Source: JAYFQF01 sp034927285 (GTDB taxonomy: Bacteria > Bacillota > Peptococcia > DRI-13 > UBA5745). From it: 64,000 nt of DNA. Shown in pieces: positions 24,998-33,994 of the stretch. Under the pieces are notes generated by a model. The model was not told the DNA's origin, did not search any database, and saw nothing but the letters and a program-made list of their open reading frames with translations. Both the position numbers and the translations under genes were made by a program. Location of the stretch: the NCBI GenBank assembly GCA_034927285.1, contig JAYFQF010000004.1:75100-139099 (forward strand). Direction: 5' to 3'. Position 1 is the first letter of the stretch. Every line of letters begins with the position of its first letter.

Positions 24998-25414
24998 ATG
25001 AAGAAGACTCAGAGGATGACAAAACAAAAAAAGGTGATTTTGGACGTACTCCGCTCTGTGGATATCCATCCTACGGCCGAATGGATTTATCAGCAGGCCA
25101 GACAGGAAATCCCCGGTCTTTCCTTGGGTACGGTCTATCGTAACCTGAATCTGCTGCGGGACAACGGCGAAATCCTGGAGTTGAATTACGGCAGCGGCCA
25201 GAGCCATTACGACGGACGCCCGGAAAACCACTACCACTTTATGTGCCGCCAGTGCGGCAGGGTGTTCGACGTGGAGATGGGCCTGATGAAGACCATTGAG
25301 ACGAAAGTCAAAAACCAATGTGATTTCAAAATCGAAGGTCATCGTCTGGAATTTTACGGCCTTTGCTCCGAGTGTCAGGCTTTGGAAGAGGAGAAAAAAG
25401 GGAAAGAAGCCTGA
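24998..25414 (+). CDS. perR: Fur-family metalloregulator, PerR-like
   Basis: A 138-residue repressor with an N-terminal winged helix (TVYRNLNLLRDNGEI) and a C-terminal dimer domain. Two CxxC pairs (CRQCG and CSEC) form the structural zinc site. The regulatory site keeps the PerR-like set of a His in the DNA-binding domain (VDIHPTAEWIY), Asp in SHYDG, HYH, and Asp in VFDVE, which favours peroxide sensing over Fe-only Fur. ATG 24998 is 9 bases behind AAGGG; ATG 24989 and 24992 are too close. A consensus promoter overlaps a palindromic operator, suggesting autoregulation. Confidence 0.88.
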   Translation: MKKTQRMTKQKKVILDVLRSVDIHPTAEWIYQQARQEIPGLSLGTVYRNLNLLRDNGEILELNYGSGQSHYDGRPENHYHFMCRQCGRVFDVEMGLMKTIETKVKNQCDFKIEGHRLEFYGLCSECQALEEEKKGKEA

Positions 25415-25736
25415 AGCTTTCAATCCAGGGTAACTCCGGCCGGTCATTAATCAGCCTCAAATTAACCTTTCGATCCTATGAGAGGAGCGCTCGCCAGGGA
25501 GCGCTTTTTTTGTACGACGGCAAGCTCAGAGATAAGCGCCGGCAGGCGTCTTGCATTTGGGCTTGTTTTTTGCCTTTAAATACCGGTAAATCCAGTTCAC
25601 GGAATTTCCATAAAGCCGTCAAAGGCAGGCCACATTTTCCAGGTAAAATTACGGTAAAGAATTTGAAAAACCTCCGGAAGCAGGGGCCTGAAAAGGAACC
25701 CTGAAACGGTTAAGGGAGAAGGAGGCCTGCCGGATC
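25415..25736 (+). other. Intergenic region before the VTC operon
   Basis: Contains the perR terminator at 25484-25511; the remaining 225 bases show no gene and no clear consensus promoter. Confidence 0.5.
25484..25511 (+). terminator. Rho-independent terminator after perR
   Basis: AGCGCTC and GAGCGCT pair around a short loop and are followed by seven T. Confidence 0.85.
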
Positions 25737-26519
25737 ATGGAAAGCAGACAAAGCCTGCGGCTGGTATTTTGCCGCAGGGAAGAAAAATATGGAATCAGCG
25801 AAAGCCAATACCAGGCTTTTTGGGAGGCCGCCGCGGGCCGGCTCCGGGACGAAGGCTACGGCCTCAGCCGGGTGGCCAACCTTTATTATGATACCGGGGA
25901 TTTTCTCCTGGCCCGCACCTCCATCGAGAAGCCGGCCTATAAAGAGAAGCTCCGTCTGCGGGCCTACGGCAAGGAGGATGGGGGTCCGGCCTTTTTGGAA
26001 CTGAAGAAAAAATGCGGCAGCACCGTATATAAAAGAAGGCTGCTGCTGGACGCCGAAGAAACCCGGGGCTTTCTGGCCGGCGGCTTGTTGCCGGATAAAG
26101 ATGAACAGATCCTGAGAGAGATCGGCTATGTCCTGCAGCATTATCGTCTGGCGCCAAAAGTGTATCTGGCTTACGACCGCCAGGCTTTTGTGGGAACAAA
26201 GGAGCCGGATCTGCGGATCACCTTTGACCGGAACCTGCGGCGGCGCTGGCAGGATCTAAGCCTGGAAGACCGGGGCAGCCGGCCGGTGTTTTTGCCGGAC
26301 GGAAAAAGCCTGCTGATGGAAATCAAGGCGCCGGGGGCATTGCCCCTTTGGCTGGCCCGGCTTTTGGCGGAGCTTCAGCTTTATCCCGCCTCGTTTTCCA
26401 AATACGGAACGGTATATAAAATGGATATGGCCCCGGCGGTAGCCGAAAAAGCCCGCAGGACGGCGGCGGCGGAGCTCGCCGGGGGCCGGGAAGGAGCAAT
26501 GCTATGTTTGCAAGCTTAA
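25737..26519 (+). CDS. VTC-domain protein (polyphosphate polymerase-like)
   Basis: A 260-residue protein with the VTC/triphosphate-tunnel fold: YYDTGDF, YKEKLRLRAYG, FLELKKKCGSTVYKRR, LRITFDRNLRRR and LLMEIKAPG supply the alternating basic and acidic tunnel residues. In yeast Vtc4 this fold makes polyphosphate from ATP; for bacterial stand-alone VTC proteins the product is not established. It overlaps the downstream DUF4956 gene by 16 bases and is followed by a large lipoprotein gene, a gene trio that recurs in Firmicutes. GGAGG lies 12 bases upstream of the ATG, rather far. Confidence 0.85.
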   Translation: MESRQSLRLVFCRREEKYGISESQYQAFWEAAAGRLRDEGYGLSRVANLYYDTGDFLLARTSIEKPAYKEKLRLRAYGKEDGGPAFLELKKKCGSTVYKRRLLLDAEETRGFLAGGLLPDKDEQILREIGYVLQHYRLAPKVYLAYDRQAFVGTKEPDLRITFDRNLRRRWQDLSLEDRGSRPVFLPDGKSLLMEIKAPGALPLWLARLLAELQLYPASFSKYGTVYKMDMAPAVAEKARRTAAAELAGGREGAMLCLQA

Positions 26520-27175
26520 TCGGCGCCTCGGGGGAACTGAGTCTTTCGGTGCTGCTTCTTTGTACGGCGGCGGCTCTGGGCTGCGGTCTGGTCATTGCCG
26601 GCGCTTACCGGGTCCAGGGACCTTACAGCAAAAGCCTGATGATTTCCCTGGTGATGCTGCCGGCTCTGGTGGAGATCGTCATTCTGATGGTCAACGGCAA
26701 CCTGGGAGCCGGAGTGGCGGTGCTGGGAGCCTTTGGGCTGGTGCGCTTCCGGTCCGTGCCGGGCACCTCCAAGGAAATCTGTTTCATTTTTTTTGCCATG
26801 GCGGTGGGCCTGGCCATGGGCATGGGCTACGTGGGCTTCGGGATTTTAATTACCCTGATTTTATGCGCCGCTTTTCTGGCGCTTTTCAAGGCGCCTTTCG
26901 GCAACGAAGAGGAAGCCATGCGGGAGCTGCGGATCACCATGCCCGAAAACCTGGATTACACGGAGATTTTTGACGATATATTCGCGGAATACCTGGCTTA
27001 TCATTCCTTGGAAAAGGTAAAGACGGTAAATCTGGGGAGCATGTTTGAACTGACCTACCGGATCCGGCTGAAGGAGCCGCGGAGAGAAAAGGAGCTTATC
27101 GACGGGATACGCTGCCGTAACGGCAATCTGACGGTGATCTGCTGCCGGGTTTCCGCCCAGGAGCAAAGTCTGTAG
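26504..27175 (+). CDS. DUF4956 membrane protein
   Basis: A 223-residue protein with about four membrane helices in residues 1-130 and a soluble C-terminal domain of about 85 residues (MPENLDYTEIFDDIFAEY, then YRIRLKEPRREKEL). The central loop GAFGLVRFRSVPGTSKEI is typical of the family. Its gene overlaps the VTC gene by 16 bases, implying that the two products work as a unit, for instance the membrane platform of a polymer synthase. No reaction known. Confidence 0.85.
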   Translation: MFASLIGASGELSLSVLLLCTAAALGCGLVIAGAYRVQGPYSKSLMISLVMLPALVEIVILMVNGNLGAGVAVLGAFGLVRFRSVPGTSKEICFIFFAMAVGLAMGMGYVGFGILITLILCAAFLALFKAPFGNEEEAMRELRITMPENLDYTEIFDDIFAEYLAYHSLEKVKTVNLGSMFELTYRIRLKEPRREKELIDGIRCRNGNLTVICCRVSAQEQSL

Positions 27176-27210
27176 GACTGAGGGCCAAAAGAGAAAGAAG
27201 GAGAAAACCC

Positions 27211-29358
27211 ATGGACAAAGAAAAGAAAATACTTCGCACCGTTTTCCGGGCGGCTTTAACCACACTATTGGCCCTGGGGCTGGCGCTGACCGGATGCCAG
27301 GCCCGGGAAAAGACAGGGGACAGCGAGGCTGATGCCGCCCAGACCGGCCTGGCCGACAGTCAGGGACCGGAATCCGCCGCCGCGCTGGCGGCCCTGGCTT
27401 ATCAATTCGACGATGAAAAAAGTCAGGGCCAGGCGGCGGATGACCAAATCACCGCCGAAATCCTTCTTCAGGGCGGCAAAGCGGCTGTGACCGGCAGCGG
27501 AGCGGCTGCCGACGGCGGCGGCGTAAGGATTTCCGCCGCCGGCACCTATCTGATCTCCGGCACCCTGGATAACGGGCAGATCCTGGTGGACGCCGGAGAC
27601 GACGCCGAGGTCACCCTTTTATTGGCAGGCGCCAAGGTGATCTGCGAGGACAATGCCCCGGTCTTTGTCAAAAGCGCCGCCAAAGTGTGGCTGACCCTGG
27701 CGGAGGAAACGGAAAACTATATCTCCGACGGACCGGCGTATCAATTAGGGGAAGGAGAAGACGAACCCGACGCCGCCGTTTTCAGCAAAGCGGATCTGGC
27801 GATCAACGGCAGCGGCGGCCTGACGGTAACCGGCCTTTACGGTCACGGCATCCACAGCAAGGATGCTCTGGAAATCACCGGCGGGCAGATTGCGGTGACG
27901 GCCCTTAAGGAGGGCATCAAGGGCAGGGACAGCCTGGCGGTCAGCGACGGCAGCCTGGTGGTGACGGCAGGGGAGGACGGTCTGCAGTCCGATAATGACC
28001 AGGAGGAGGATAAAGGTTTTATTGTAATCACCGGCGGCGACTTTGTCATCGAGGCAGGCAACGACGGTATCCAGGCGGAGACGGCTTTGGTACTGCGGGG
28101 CGGCAGTTTTGATCTTACCTGCGGCGGCGGTGATGAGGGCACGCTTGATCAGGACGCTTCGGCAAAGGGGCTGAAGGCCGGCGTCTATATCCAGATGGAT
28201 GAGGGCCGGCTGGCGGTGGATGCGGCAGACGACGCCCTGCATTGCAATGACTCCATTATCATCAACGGCGGCCAGATCGACGGATATACCGGCGACGACG
28301 GCATTCACGCCGATAATTACCTGACGGTCAACGGCGGGCAGATTAAAGTAAACCGGTGCTATGAGGGGCTGGAAGCTGCTTTGGTGACTGTTAACGGCGG
28401 CGATATCCGGCTTACGGCAGAGGACGACGGCATTAATTCGGCCGGCGGCAGCGACGCCCTGACAACCGGCGTCAGAAATGACGGGGAGGCCGGAGGCAGC
28501 GTCAATCCGGCCACCGGCGGCGGTGAAAACCCGGAGACCGGCGGGCAGTTCTTCGGGGATTCGCCGGCCCGCCCGGGCGGCGGGGATAATTTCGGCAGCC
28601 TGAAGGTATCCTGTGATATTGTCATCAACGGCGGCCGCATTATCATCGACGCCGACGGAGACGGCATAGACGCCAACGGAGGCGTCGTCATGAACGACGG
28701 AACCCTGATCGTAAACGGCCCCTCTTCCGGGGCCAACGGCGCCCTGGATTATGATCGTGGCTTTACCATGAACGGCGGGACCCTGATCGCCGCAGGCAGC
28801 GGGGCCATGGCCCAGGGGGTGGGCAGCGATTCGGCACAGTCCGGCGTAAGCCTCACCTTTGACAGCCGGCAATCCGGGAGAACTCTCTTCCATCTGGAAG
28901 ACGAAGCGGGGAAAGAGGTGCTGACCTTTGCTCCCGCCAAAGATTGGCAGAATATCGTGGTGTCCCTGCCGGAGTTCCGGGAAGGCGCCGTATATAAGGC
29001 GTTCAGCGGCGGCAGCCACAGCGGCGAAGCTGCCGACGGTCTGTACGCCGGCCAGGGGTACAGCGGGGGAACGGAAGCCTACAGCGTTACCCTTGCGGGA
29101 GCGGCCACCAGCGTTGGCGGCGGCCCCGGCGGAGGATCCGGCGGCGGCCCGGGAGGGAGCTTCGGTCAGGGCCGGGAAGGCGGCATTGACGGCGGGGCAA
29201 ATCCCGGAGGCCGCCGGGGCCCCGGTTCCGGAGGAATGCCTGAGGGCGGGGAAACCGGCGATAATCCCGGCGGCACGCCGCCCTCAGCCGGAGGCACGCC
29301 GCCGGAATCTGCCGGCGCGGCTCCGGGAGCAACGGGTACGGCTCCGGAAAACGGATGA
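27211..29358 (+). CDS. Surface lipoprotein with repeated beta-helix (carbohydrate-binding-like) domain
   Basis: A 715-residue exported protein. The N-terminal signal ends in the lipobox LTGC, giving a lipid-anchored Cys at about residue 29. Residues about 100-560 are repeats built on NGGxI/VTGG and DDGI(H/N)A turns, typical of DUF4353 right-handed beta-helix proteins annotated as carbohydrate-binding. The last 90 residues are Gly/Pro-rich and probably disordered, cell-wall spanning. It is the third gene of the VTC-DUF4956 operon, so it may bind or organise an extracellular polymer. A minus-strand open frame across it (27745-29019) is a mirror of the repeats. Confidence 0.85.
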   Translation: MDKEKKILRTVFRAALTTLLALGLALTGCQAREKTGDSEADAAQTGLADSQGPESAAALAALAYQFDDEKSQGQAADDQITAEILLQGGKAAVTGSGAAADGGGVRISAAGTYLISGTLDNGQILVDAGDDAEVTLLLAGAKVICEDNAPVFVKSAAKVWLTLAEETENYISDGPAYQLGEGEDEPDAAVFSKADLAINGSGGLTVTGLYGHGIHSKDALEITGGQIAVTALKEGIKGRDSLAVSDGSLVVTAGEDGLQSDNDQEEDKGFIVITGGDFVIEAGNDGIQAETALVLRGGSFDLTCGGGDEGTLDQDASAKGLKAGVYIQMDEGRLAVDAADDALHCNDSIIINGGQIDGYTGDDGIHADNYLTVNGGQIKVNRCYEGLEAALVTVNGGDIRLTAEDDGINSAGGSDALTTGVRNDGEAGGSVNPATGGGENPETGGQFFGDSPARPGGGDNFGSLKVSCDIVINGGRIIIDADGDGIDANGGVVMNDGTLIVNGPSSGANGALDYDRGFTMNGGTLIAAGSGAMAQGVGSDSAQSGVSLTFDSRQSGRTLFHLEDEAGKEVLTFAPAKDWQNIVVSLPEFREGAVYKAFSGGSHSGEAADGLYAGQGYSGGTEAYSVTLAGAATSVGGGPGGGSGGGPGGSFGQGREGGIDGGANPGGRRGPGSGGMPEGGETGDNPGGTPPSAGGTPPESAGAAPGATGTAPENG

Positions 29359-29486
29359 ACGGAGCTTCCCGGCGGCGCCGAAGGGACAATTGCAAAAATT
29401 ATCCTATCGCCTATCTTGAAAATAGTTTCTGTGGTAAAATGTAATGGCATCCATGACATAACATTTTACAAAGCAGGATGGTGCTC

Positions 29487-30371
29487 ATGAAAGTTTTCGG
29501 TCTGGTAGGCCCCAGCGGAACCGGCAAAAGCCACCGGGCGATGACGGTGGCTTATGAAAACAATATTGATGCGGTAATCGACGACGGCCTGCTGATCCGG
29601 GACGGCAAGCGGATGGCCGGCATTTCCGCCAAGGCGGAACCCTCCGCCATAAAGGCGGTAAAGCGTGCGATTTTCACCGACCCCAAGCACCGCCAGCAGG
29701 TGATAAAGCAGTTGGAGCATGTCCGGCCGGCGCGGCTTTTGATTTTAGGAACTTCCGAAAAAATGGTGGCGCTGATCGCCCGCGCCCTGAATCTGCCGGC
29801 GCCGGAAAAGTTTTTTTATATCGAAGATCTGGCCTCGCCGGAGGAAATCGCCATGGCCCGTCAGCTGCGCCAGACCTATGGCATGCATGTGATTCCGGTG
29901 CCGGTAATGGAAGTAAAGGAAGATCTGCCGGGCTACCTGATGCGGCCGATCCGCTATCTGATCGGCATCACCTCGGCAAACAAAGCCAAGCATGGGGAAA
30001 AGACTATCATGCAGCCCCGGTTCAGTTCCATGGGCCGCCTGATCATCACCCAGCAGGCCATGGAGCAGCTTTGCCGGGGGATCGTCAGCCAGGTCCGTGC
30101 GGTGGAGCAGATCAGCCGCATGACCACGGAAGTAAGCAGAGGCAATGTTTCGGTTTCCCTGGAATTCACCGCTTTATTGCCCAGGCCCGTTCAGGAAACG
30201 GCGGCGGAGGTGTCCGGCCGGCTGAACCGGCAGATCGTACAGTTTTGCGGAATGAATGTGGAAAATATTCAGGTGCTGGTCCGGGATGTAAAGATGGCGC
30301 CGCCGCCTGATTGCCGGAGGAGCAGCCCGGGAGAAGAAGAGGAAACTCTCCTGATGCCGGGGCAGCCCTGA
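29487..30371 (+). CDS. P-loop NTPase fused to an Asp23/YloU-like domain
   Basis: A 294-residue protein. The N-terminal half begins KVFGLVGPSGTGKSHRAM, a Walker A motif, and continues as an alpha/beta NTPase (LLILGTSEKMVALIARAL). The C-terminal part (about residues 175-275; GRLIITQQAMEQLCRGIV, then a VSVSLEFTALLP strand and a closing VENIQVLVRDV) resembles the Asp23/Gls24 (YloU) fold. This fusion occurs in Clostridia without a known function. ATG 29487 is preferred, with AGGA 9 bases before; ATG 29478 is closer to that site. It precedes the dnaD-like gene by 23 bases. Confidence 0.75.
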   Translation: MKVFGLVGPSGTGKSHRAMTVAYENNIDAVIDDGLLIRDGKRMAGISAKAEPSAIKAVKRAIFTDPKHRQQVIKQLEHVRPARLLILGTSEKMVALIARALNLPAPEKFFYIEDLASPEEIAMARQLRQTYGMHVIPVPVMEVKEDLPGYLMRPIRYLIGITSANKAKHGEKTIMQPRFSSMGRLIITQQAMEQLCRGIVSQVRAVEQISRMTTEVSRGNVSVSLEFTALLPRPVQETAAEVSGRLNRQIVQFCGMNVENIQVLVRDVKMAPPPDCRRSSPGEEEETLLMPGQP

Positions 30372-30394
30372 AATCAAAGAAGATGGAGAATGGC

Positions 30395-31411
30395 ATGAAG
30401 GCTGGAGAATACGGACAGTTCATGATGGAAAAGGGCAGCGTAGCCGTACCGGTATGGCTTCTGGAACGTCTGCAGACCTTAAATATCGCCCCCGAGGAAT
30501 TGGGGATTTTGATCCTGGCCATGCACAGGGCCCGGATTCTCAATGAAGCCTCCGGCGTCCAACAAGGCAAAGATCCCTGGATCGGCTGGGCCCTGGGTAA
30601 AGGCTGGGCGGTCTGGGAAGGGGAGAAGGAAAGGCCCCGCGTCGCCTTTACGCCCTTGTGGAACAAGCTTTATCAGGTCTGGGAAGAAGAAGAAAAAGAC
30701 CGGGCCGGCGCTTCGCAGACCGAGGCGGCTAAAGAGCTGAACCGGCAGGATTTCGACTATTGCAGCATTATTAAAGAATTGGATAAGCTGAAGGGAAGTC
30801 TCAGCGTTACCGCCCGGGAAAAACAGCTGATCCAGGAACTGAATATCAAATACGGCTGGTCCACGGATTTTATCATCACCTTTTACCGTCTGGTCTTTCA
30901 GCGGGGGCTCACCCAGGTCAGAAGCTACAAGCCCTTGGCGGAAAGGCTCCACAGAGCCGGTATCCTGACCATCGACGGTCTGGTGCGCTTCATGGACGAG
31001 GTGGACTGGATCAGTCAAAAGGCGGCGGAGATCAAAAAAGACTATTTGGGACTTTACGGTATGGTAACGGTGACCGAACGGGAGCTTTATGTCAAATGGC
31101 ATGTGGCCTGGAAACTGAGCCACAGTGTGATCGCCCGGGGAGCCAGGGAGACGGTGGGAGCCGCCAACGCCTCCTTCAAGTATCTGGACCGCATACTGGA
31201 AGACTGGTACCGGCAGGGCGTGTCCTCTTTGGAGGACTGTGAGGAAATCCTTCATAAGCGTCAGGCGGAAAAAGATGAACAGAAGCTGGCCCGGGCGGAA
31301 AAAGCCAAGGCCTCGGAGGGCTTCGCCCAGAGGCCGGGCCGTGCCAACCGTACGGAACAGCGCCAGGAAAAGGGCCGGGAGAGCATCTGGGCCGGCTACG
31401 AGGAAGAGTAG
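30395..31411 (+). CDS. DnaD-domain replication initiation protein
   Basis: A 338-residue protein with an N-terminal winged-helix-like region (1-100), a linker, and two DnaB_2/DnaD C-terminal type repeats (about 125-195 and 210-285; YGWSTDFIITFYRLVFQRG and the Y-x-x-L-x-x-I-L-E-x-W motif SFKYLDRILEDWY). The family remodels DNA and helps load the replicative helicase. The C-terminus is highly charged. ATG 30395 has GGAG 6 bases upstream; the earlier ATG 30383 lacks a site. The partner ATPase gene follows 41 bases downstream. Confidence 0.88.
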   Translation: MKAGEYGQFMMEKGSVAVPVWLLERLQTLNIAPEELGILILAMHRARILNEASGVQQGKDPWIGWALGKGWAVWEGEKERPRVAFTPLWNKLYQVWEEEEKDRAGASQTEAAKELNRQDFDYCSIIKELDKLKGSLSVTAREKQLIQELNIKYGWSTDFIITFYRLVFQRGLTQVRSYKPLAERLHRAGILTIDGLVRFMDEVDWISQKAAEIKKDYLGLYGMVTVTERELYVKWHVAWKLSHSVIARGARETVGAANASFKYLDRILEDWYRQGVSSLEDCEEILHKRQAEKDEQKLARAEKAKASEGFAQRPGRANRTEQRQEKGRESIWAGYEEE

Positions 31412-31452
31412 ATCCCGCAGAATATCGAAAACAGGATGATTTTGGAGAAGCT

Positions 31453-32415
31453 ATGGATAGAGAGACAAAACGGCTTTTAAAACAAGCCCAAAGGGATAAC
31501 CGCATCGAGGAGCTCTATCTGAGGGCCCCCCAGTTGAAAGCACTGGATCAGGCCATAAACGAAGCCGGACGCCAGGCTTTGGTGTCCATATACGAGGGCC
31601 GGGACAGCCAGGCGCCCAGGCGCCGGCTGAAGGAGCTTCAGGCGGAAAAGATCCGGGAACTGGCAAAGCTGGGACTGGATCAGCAGGTATACGACGTAAA
31701 TTGGGATTGCCCTTTTTGCCAGGACCGGGGTTATATCCGGCCCGGGGAGCCTTGTGTCTGCGCCCGCCGGGAAGGCGGCCAAAAGGCGGCGGCAGGCAGC
31801 GGCCTGGGGCCTTTGCAGCGGACCCAGACCTTCGGAAACTTTTCCTTAAAATGGTACGAAAATCCCGAAACCGCCGGGGAACTGGCCGCCGCAGTTCAAA
31901 GCTTTGCGGAAAAGCTGGCTGCCGGCCAATACCCGGGGAACCTGTTTTTATACGGCCCCGTAGGAAACGGAAAAACCCATCTGGCCAGCGCCGCCGCCAA
32001 CCTGGTTTTGGCCGGCGGCGGGGGAGTGGTTTACCGCCGGGTGGGGACCTTGATCGAAGAACTCCGGGACGAACTCTATGGAAGTGGGGAAAAAGGGGGG
32101 GACCGCCCCTTTTTCCGAAGCCTTTTGCAGACGGAGTTCCTGATTTTGGAGGACCTTGGCACGGAGCGCCTCACCGACTTTGCGGAAGAGCAGCTGATCC
32201 TTCTGATCGACGAAAGGATTAACCGGCAAAAAGCCTGGCTGGTAACCAGCAATTTAGTGGGGGAAGCCTTCACCGGCCGTTACGACCCCCGTCTGGTGGA
32301 CCGGATTATGGGGGAGGCGAAGCGACTATATTTTCGCGAAAACAGTGTCAGGCATAAAAAGGCACAATATATGGCTGAAGAAAAAGAAAAAAACCACGCA
32401 TCTAGGGTCGGCTGA
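31453..32415 (+). CDS. DnaI/DnaC/IstB-like primosomal AAA+ ATPase
   Basis: A 320-residue helicase-loader type ATPase. The N-terminal part carries a zinc-binding-like CPFC...CVC segment (about residues 85-105); the AAA+ domain has Walker A LYGPVGNGKTHLA, Walker B LILEDLGTE and the VTSNL sensor 1. It is expected to load DnaB helicase together with the DnaD protein encoded upstream. Its stop codon lies in the loop of the terminator hairpin at 32405-32429. No transposase gene is near, so an IstB transposition role is unlikely. Confidence 0.88.
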   Translation: MDRETKRLLKQAQRDNRIEELYLRAPQLKALDQAINEAGRQALVSIYEGRDSQAPRRRLKELQAEKIRELAKLGLDQQVYDVNWDCPFCQDRGYIRPGEPCVCARREGGQKAAAGSGLGPLQRTQTFGNFSLKWYENPETAGELAAAVQSFAEKLAAGQYPGNLFLYGPVGNGKTHLASAAANLVLAGGGGVVYRRVGTLIEELRDELYGSGEKGGDRPFFRSLLQTEFLILEDLGTERLTDFAEEQLILLIDERINRQKAWLVTSNLVGEAFTGRYDPRLVDRIMGEAKRLYFRENSVRHKKAQYMAEEKEKNHASRVG

Positions 32416-32429
32416 AGCCGGCCCTTTTT
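32405..32429 (+). terminator. Terminator overlapping the stop of the primosomal ATPase gene
   Basis: GGGTCGGC (32405-32412), loop TGAA containing the TGA stop, GCCGGCCC (32417-32424), then five T. Confidence 0.85.
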
Positions 32430-32508
32430 CATTGGGTAATTCAGGAAAAAAACTCTTTCCTGGTATTAAATTTTTATGAAATTTTTTCGGTTGAATCTTT
32501 AAAAAATA

Positions 32509-32574
32509 GTGGTGCGATGTGGAGTAAAGTGGTATACTATGGAGTATCTAGGAGACAAAGTGGGGTAGAAGTGG
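32509..32574 (+). promoter_or_regulatory. dcw promoter with phased MraZ-type repeats
   Basis: GTGG or near copies start at 32509, 32519, 32529, 32539 (ATGG), 32549 (TAGG), 32560 and 32571, exactly one helical turn apart. They surround an extended -10, TGGTATACT (-10 at 32533-32538). MraZ binds tandem direct repeats of this kind before its own gene, so this is the predicted autoregulatory site of the whole division cluster. Confidence 0.75.
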
Positions 32575-32593
32575 AGACAGGAGGTGAAAACCC

Positions 32594-33019
32594 ATGACCT
32601 TCAACGGCGAATACCAACACGGCATCGACGACAAAGGCCGGCTGATTATGCCTGCCAGATTCAGGGATGCCCTGGGGCTTCGCTACATTATTTGTAAGGG
32701 CATGGAATCCTGTCTCTTTGTGTATACCCTGGAAGAATGGGGCCGCCTGGAAGAAAAGCTGAACAGCTTAAGCGTGTTTAACCGGCGGACCCGGGACTTC
32801 AAACGCCGCTTTTTCTCCGGTTCCAGCGAATGTGAAACCGACCGGCAGGGCCGCATTAATATCAATCAGGAACTGCGCAGTTACGCTCACCTGGAAAAGG
32901 AAGTCTATGTGATCGGCGCCGGCGACCATCTGGAAATCTGGGATAAGGCCGCCTGGGACAGCTACCGTGACGGTCTGGACGACGATTACGAAGCTTTGGC
33001 CGAGGAGCTCTTTCAATGA
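32594..33019 (+). CDS. mraZ: Transcriptional regulator MraZ
   Basis: A 141-residue AbrB/SpoVT-like DNA-binding protein with two repeats, each with the DxxGR signature (DDKGRLIMPARFR near residue 13 and TDRQGRININQELR near residue 80). It represses the dcw operon in other bacteria by binding direct repeats upstream of itself. First gene of the cluster, with AGGAGGTG before the ATG and a 4-base overlap with rsmH. Confidence 0.97.
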   Translation: MTFNGEYQHGIDDKGRLIMPARFRDALGLRYIICKGMESCLFVYTLEEWGRLEEKLNSLSVFNRRTRDFKRRFFSGSSECETDRQGRININQELRSYAHLEKEVYVIGAGDHLEIWDKAAWDSYRDGLDDDYEALAEELFQ

Positions 33020-33990
33020 TCGAATTCTGCCACCGGCCGGTACTGCTGGACGAAGTCCTGGACCTTTTGGAGCTTAAGCCCGGAATGACCGTGATGGACT
33101 GCACCGCCGGCGGCGGCGGACACAGCCTGGCCATGCTGCGGGAAGCTCAGCCGGGCGGCAGACTGATCGCCCTGGACCAGGATGAGGACGCTCTGGCGGC
33201 CACCCGGACCAGACTTTCCGCAGCCGGCATGGAGGGCCGCTTTACTTTGGTCCACCAAAACTTCAGCCGGCTTGAAGAGACCCTGGCGGAGTTGGGCGGG
33301 ATCCGGCCGCAAGCCATCCTGATGGATCTGGGCGTCTCTTCCTTTCAGCTGGACGAAGCAAAACGGGGCTTCAGTTATATGCAGGAAGGCCCGTTGGATA
33401 TGCGAATGGATCAAACCGCCGGCGGGACCACCGCCGCGGAGTTAGTAAATACGGCCGCGGCGGCGGAACTGGAAAAAATTATCCGCCGCTACGGCGAAGA
33501 ACGCTGGAGCAAACGAATCGCCGAATTTATCGTGGCCGAAAGACAGCAAAAGCCCATCGAAACCACAGGCCGCCTGGTGGAAGTGATTAAGAAAGCCATC
33601 CCCGCCGGCGCCCGGCAGGAGGGGCCTCACCCGGCTAAACGGACCTTTCAGGCTCTCAGAATCGCGGTGAACGGCGAGCTGGAGATCCTTGAGGCGGCAG
33701 TGGCGTCGGCGGTGGAAGCTTTAGCGCCGGGGGGGCGCCTGGCGGTGATTACCTTTCACTCCCTGGAAGACCGGATCGTTAAGACGAAGATGAAAGAATT
33801 GGCAGCCGGCTGCACCTGCCCCCCGGACCTTCCGGTGTGCATATGCGGAAAATCGGCAAAGGGCAAGGTACTGACCGGTAAGCCGATCTTGCCCTCGCAG
33901 CAGGAACTGGCGGAAAATCCCCGGGCCCGAAGCGCCAAGCTGAGAGGCTTTCGAAAATCCGAAAAACCTTTTTCAGAAATGGAGACATGA
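33016..33990 (+). CDS. rsmH: 16S rRNA m4C1402 methyltransferase RsmH
   Basis: Also called MraW. It methylates N4 of C1402 in the ribosomal P site. The 324-residue protein has the AdoMet motif MDCTAGGGGHSLAML, the family stretch MDLGVSSFQLDEAKRGFSY and the C-terminal TFHSLEDRIVK. Coupled to mraZ by overlapping ATGA. Length is normal. Confidence 0.97.
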   Translation: MIEFCHRPVLLDEVLDLLELKPGMTVMDCTAGGGGHSLAMLREAQPGGRLIALDQDEDALAATRTRLSAAGMEGRFTLVHQNFSRLEETLAELGGIRPQAILMDLGVSSFQLDEAKRGFSYMQEGPLDMRMDQTAGGTTAAELVNTAAAAELEKIIRRYGEERWSKRIAEFIVAERQQKPIETTGRLVEVIKKAIPAGARQEGPHPAKRTFQALRIAVNGELEILEAAVASAVEALAPGGRLAVITFHSLEDRIVKTKMKELAAGCTCPPDLPVCICGKSAKGKVLTGKPILPSQQELAENPRARSAKLRGFRKSEKPFSEMET

Positions 33991-33994
33991 GAAC

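Noticed and set aside
27745..29019. 424-codon minus-strand open frame
   Set aside because: Antisense to the repeat region of the lipoprotein; its repeats mirror the beta-helix repeats on the plus strand.
31453..32415. IstB transposition ATPase of an IS21-type element
   Set aside because: No transposase gene or terminal repeats are nearby, and the dnaD neighbour supports a helicase-loading role.
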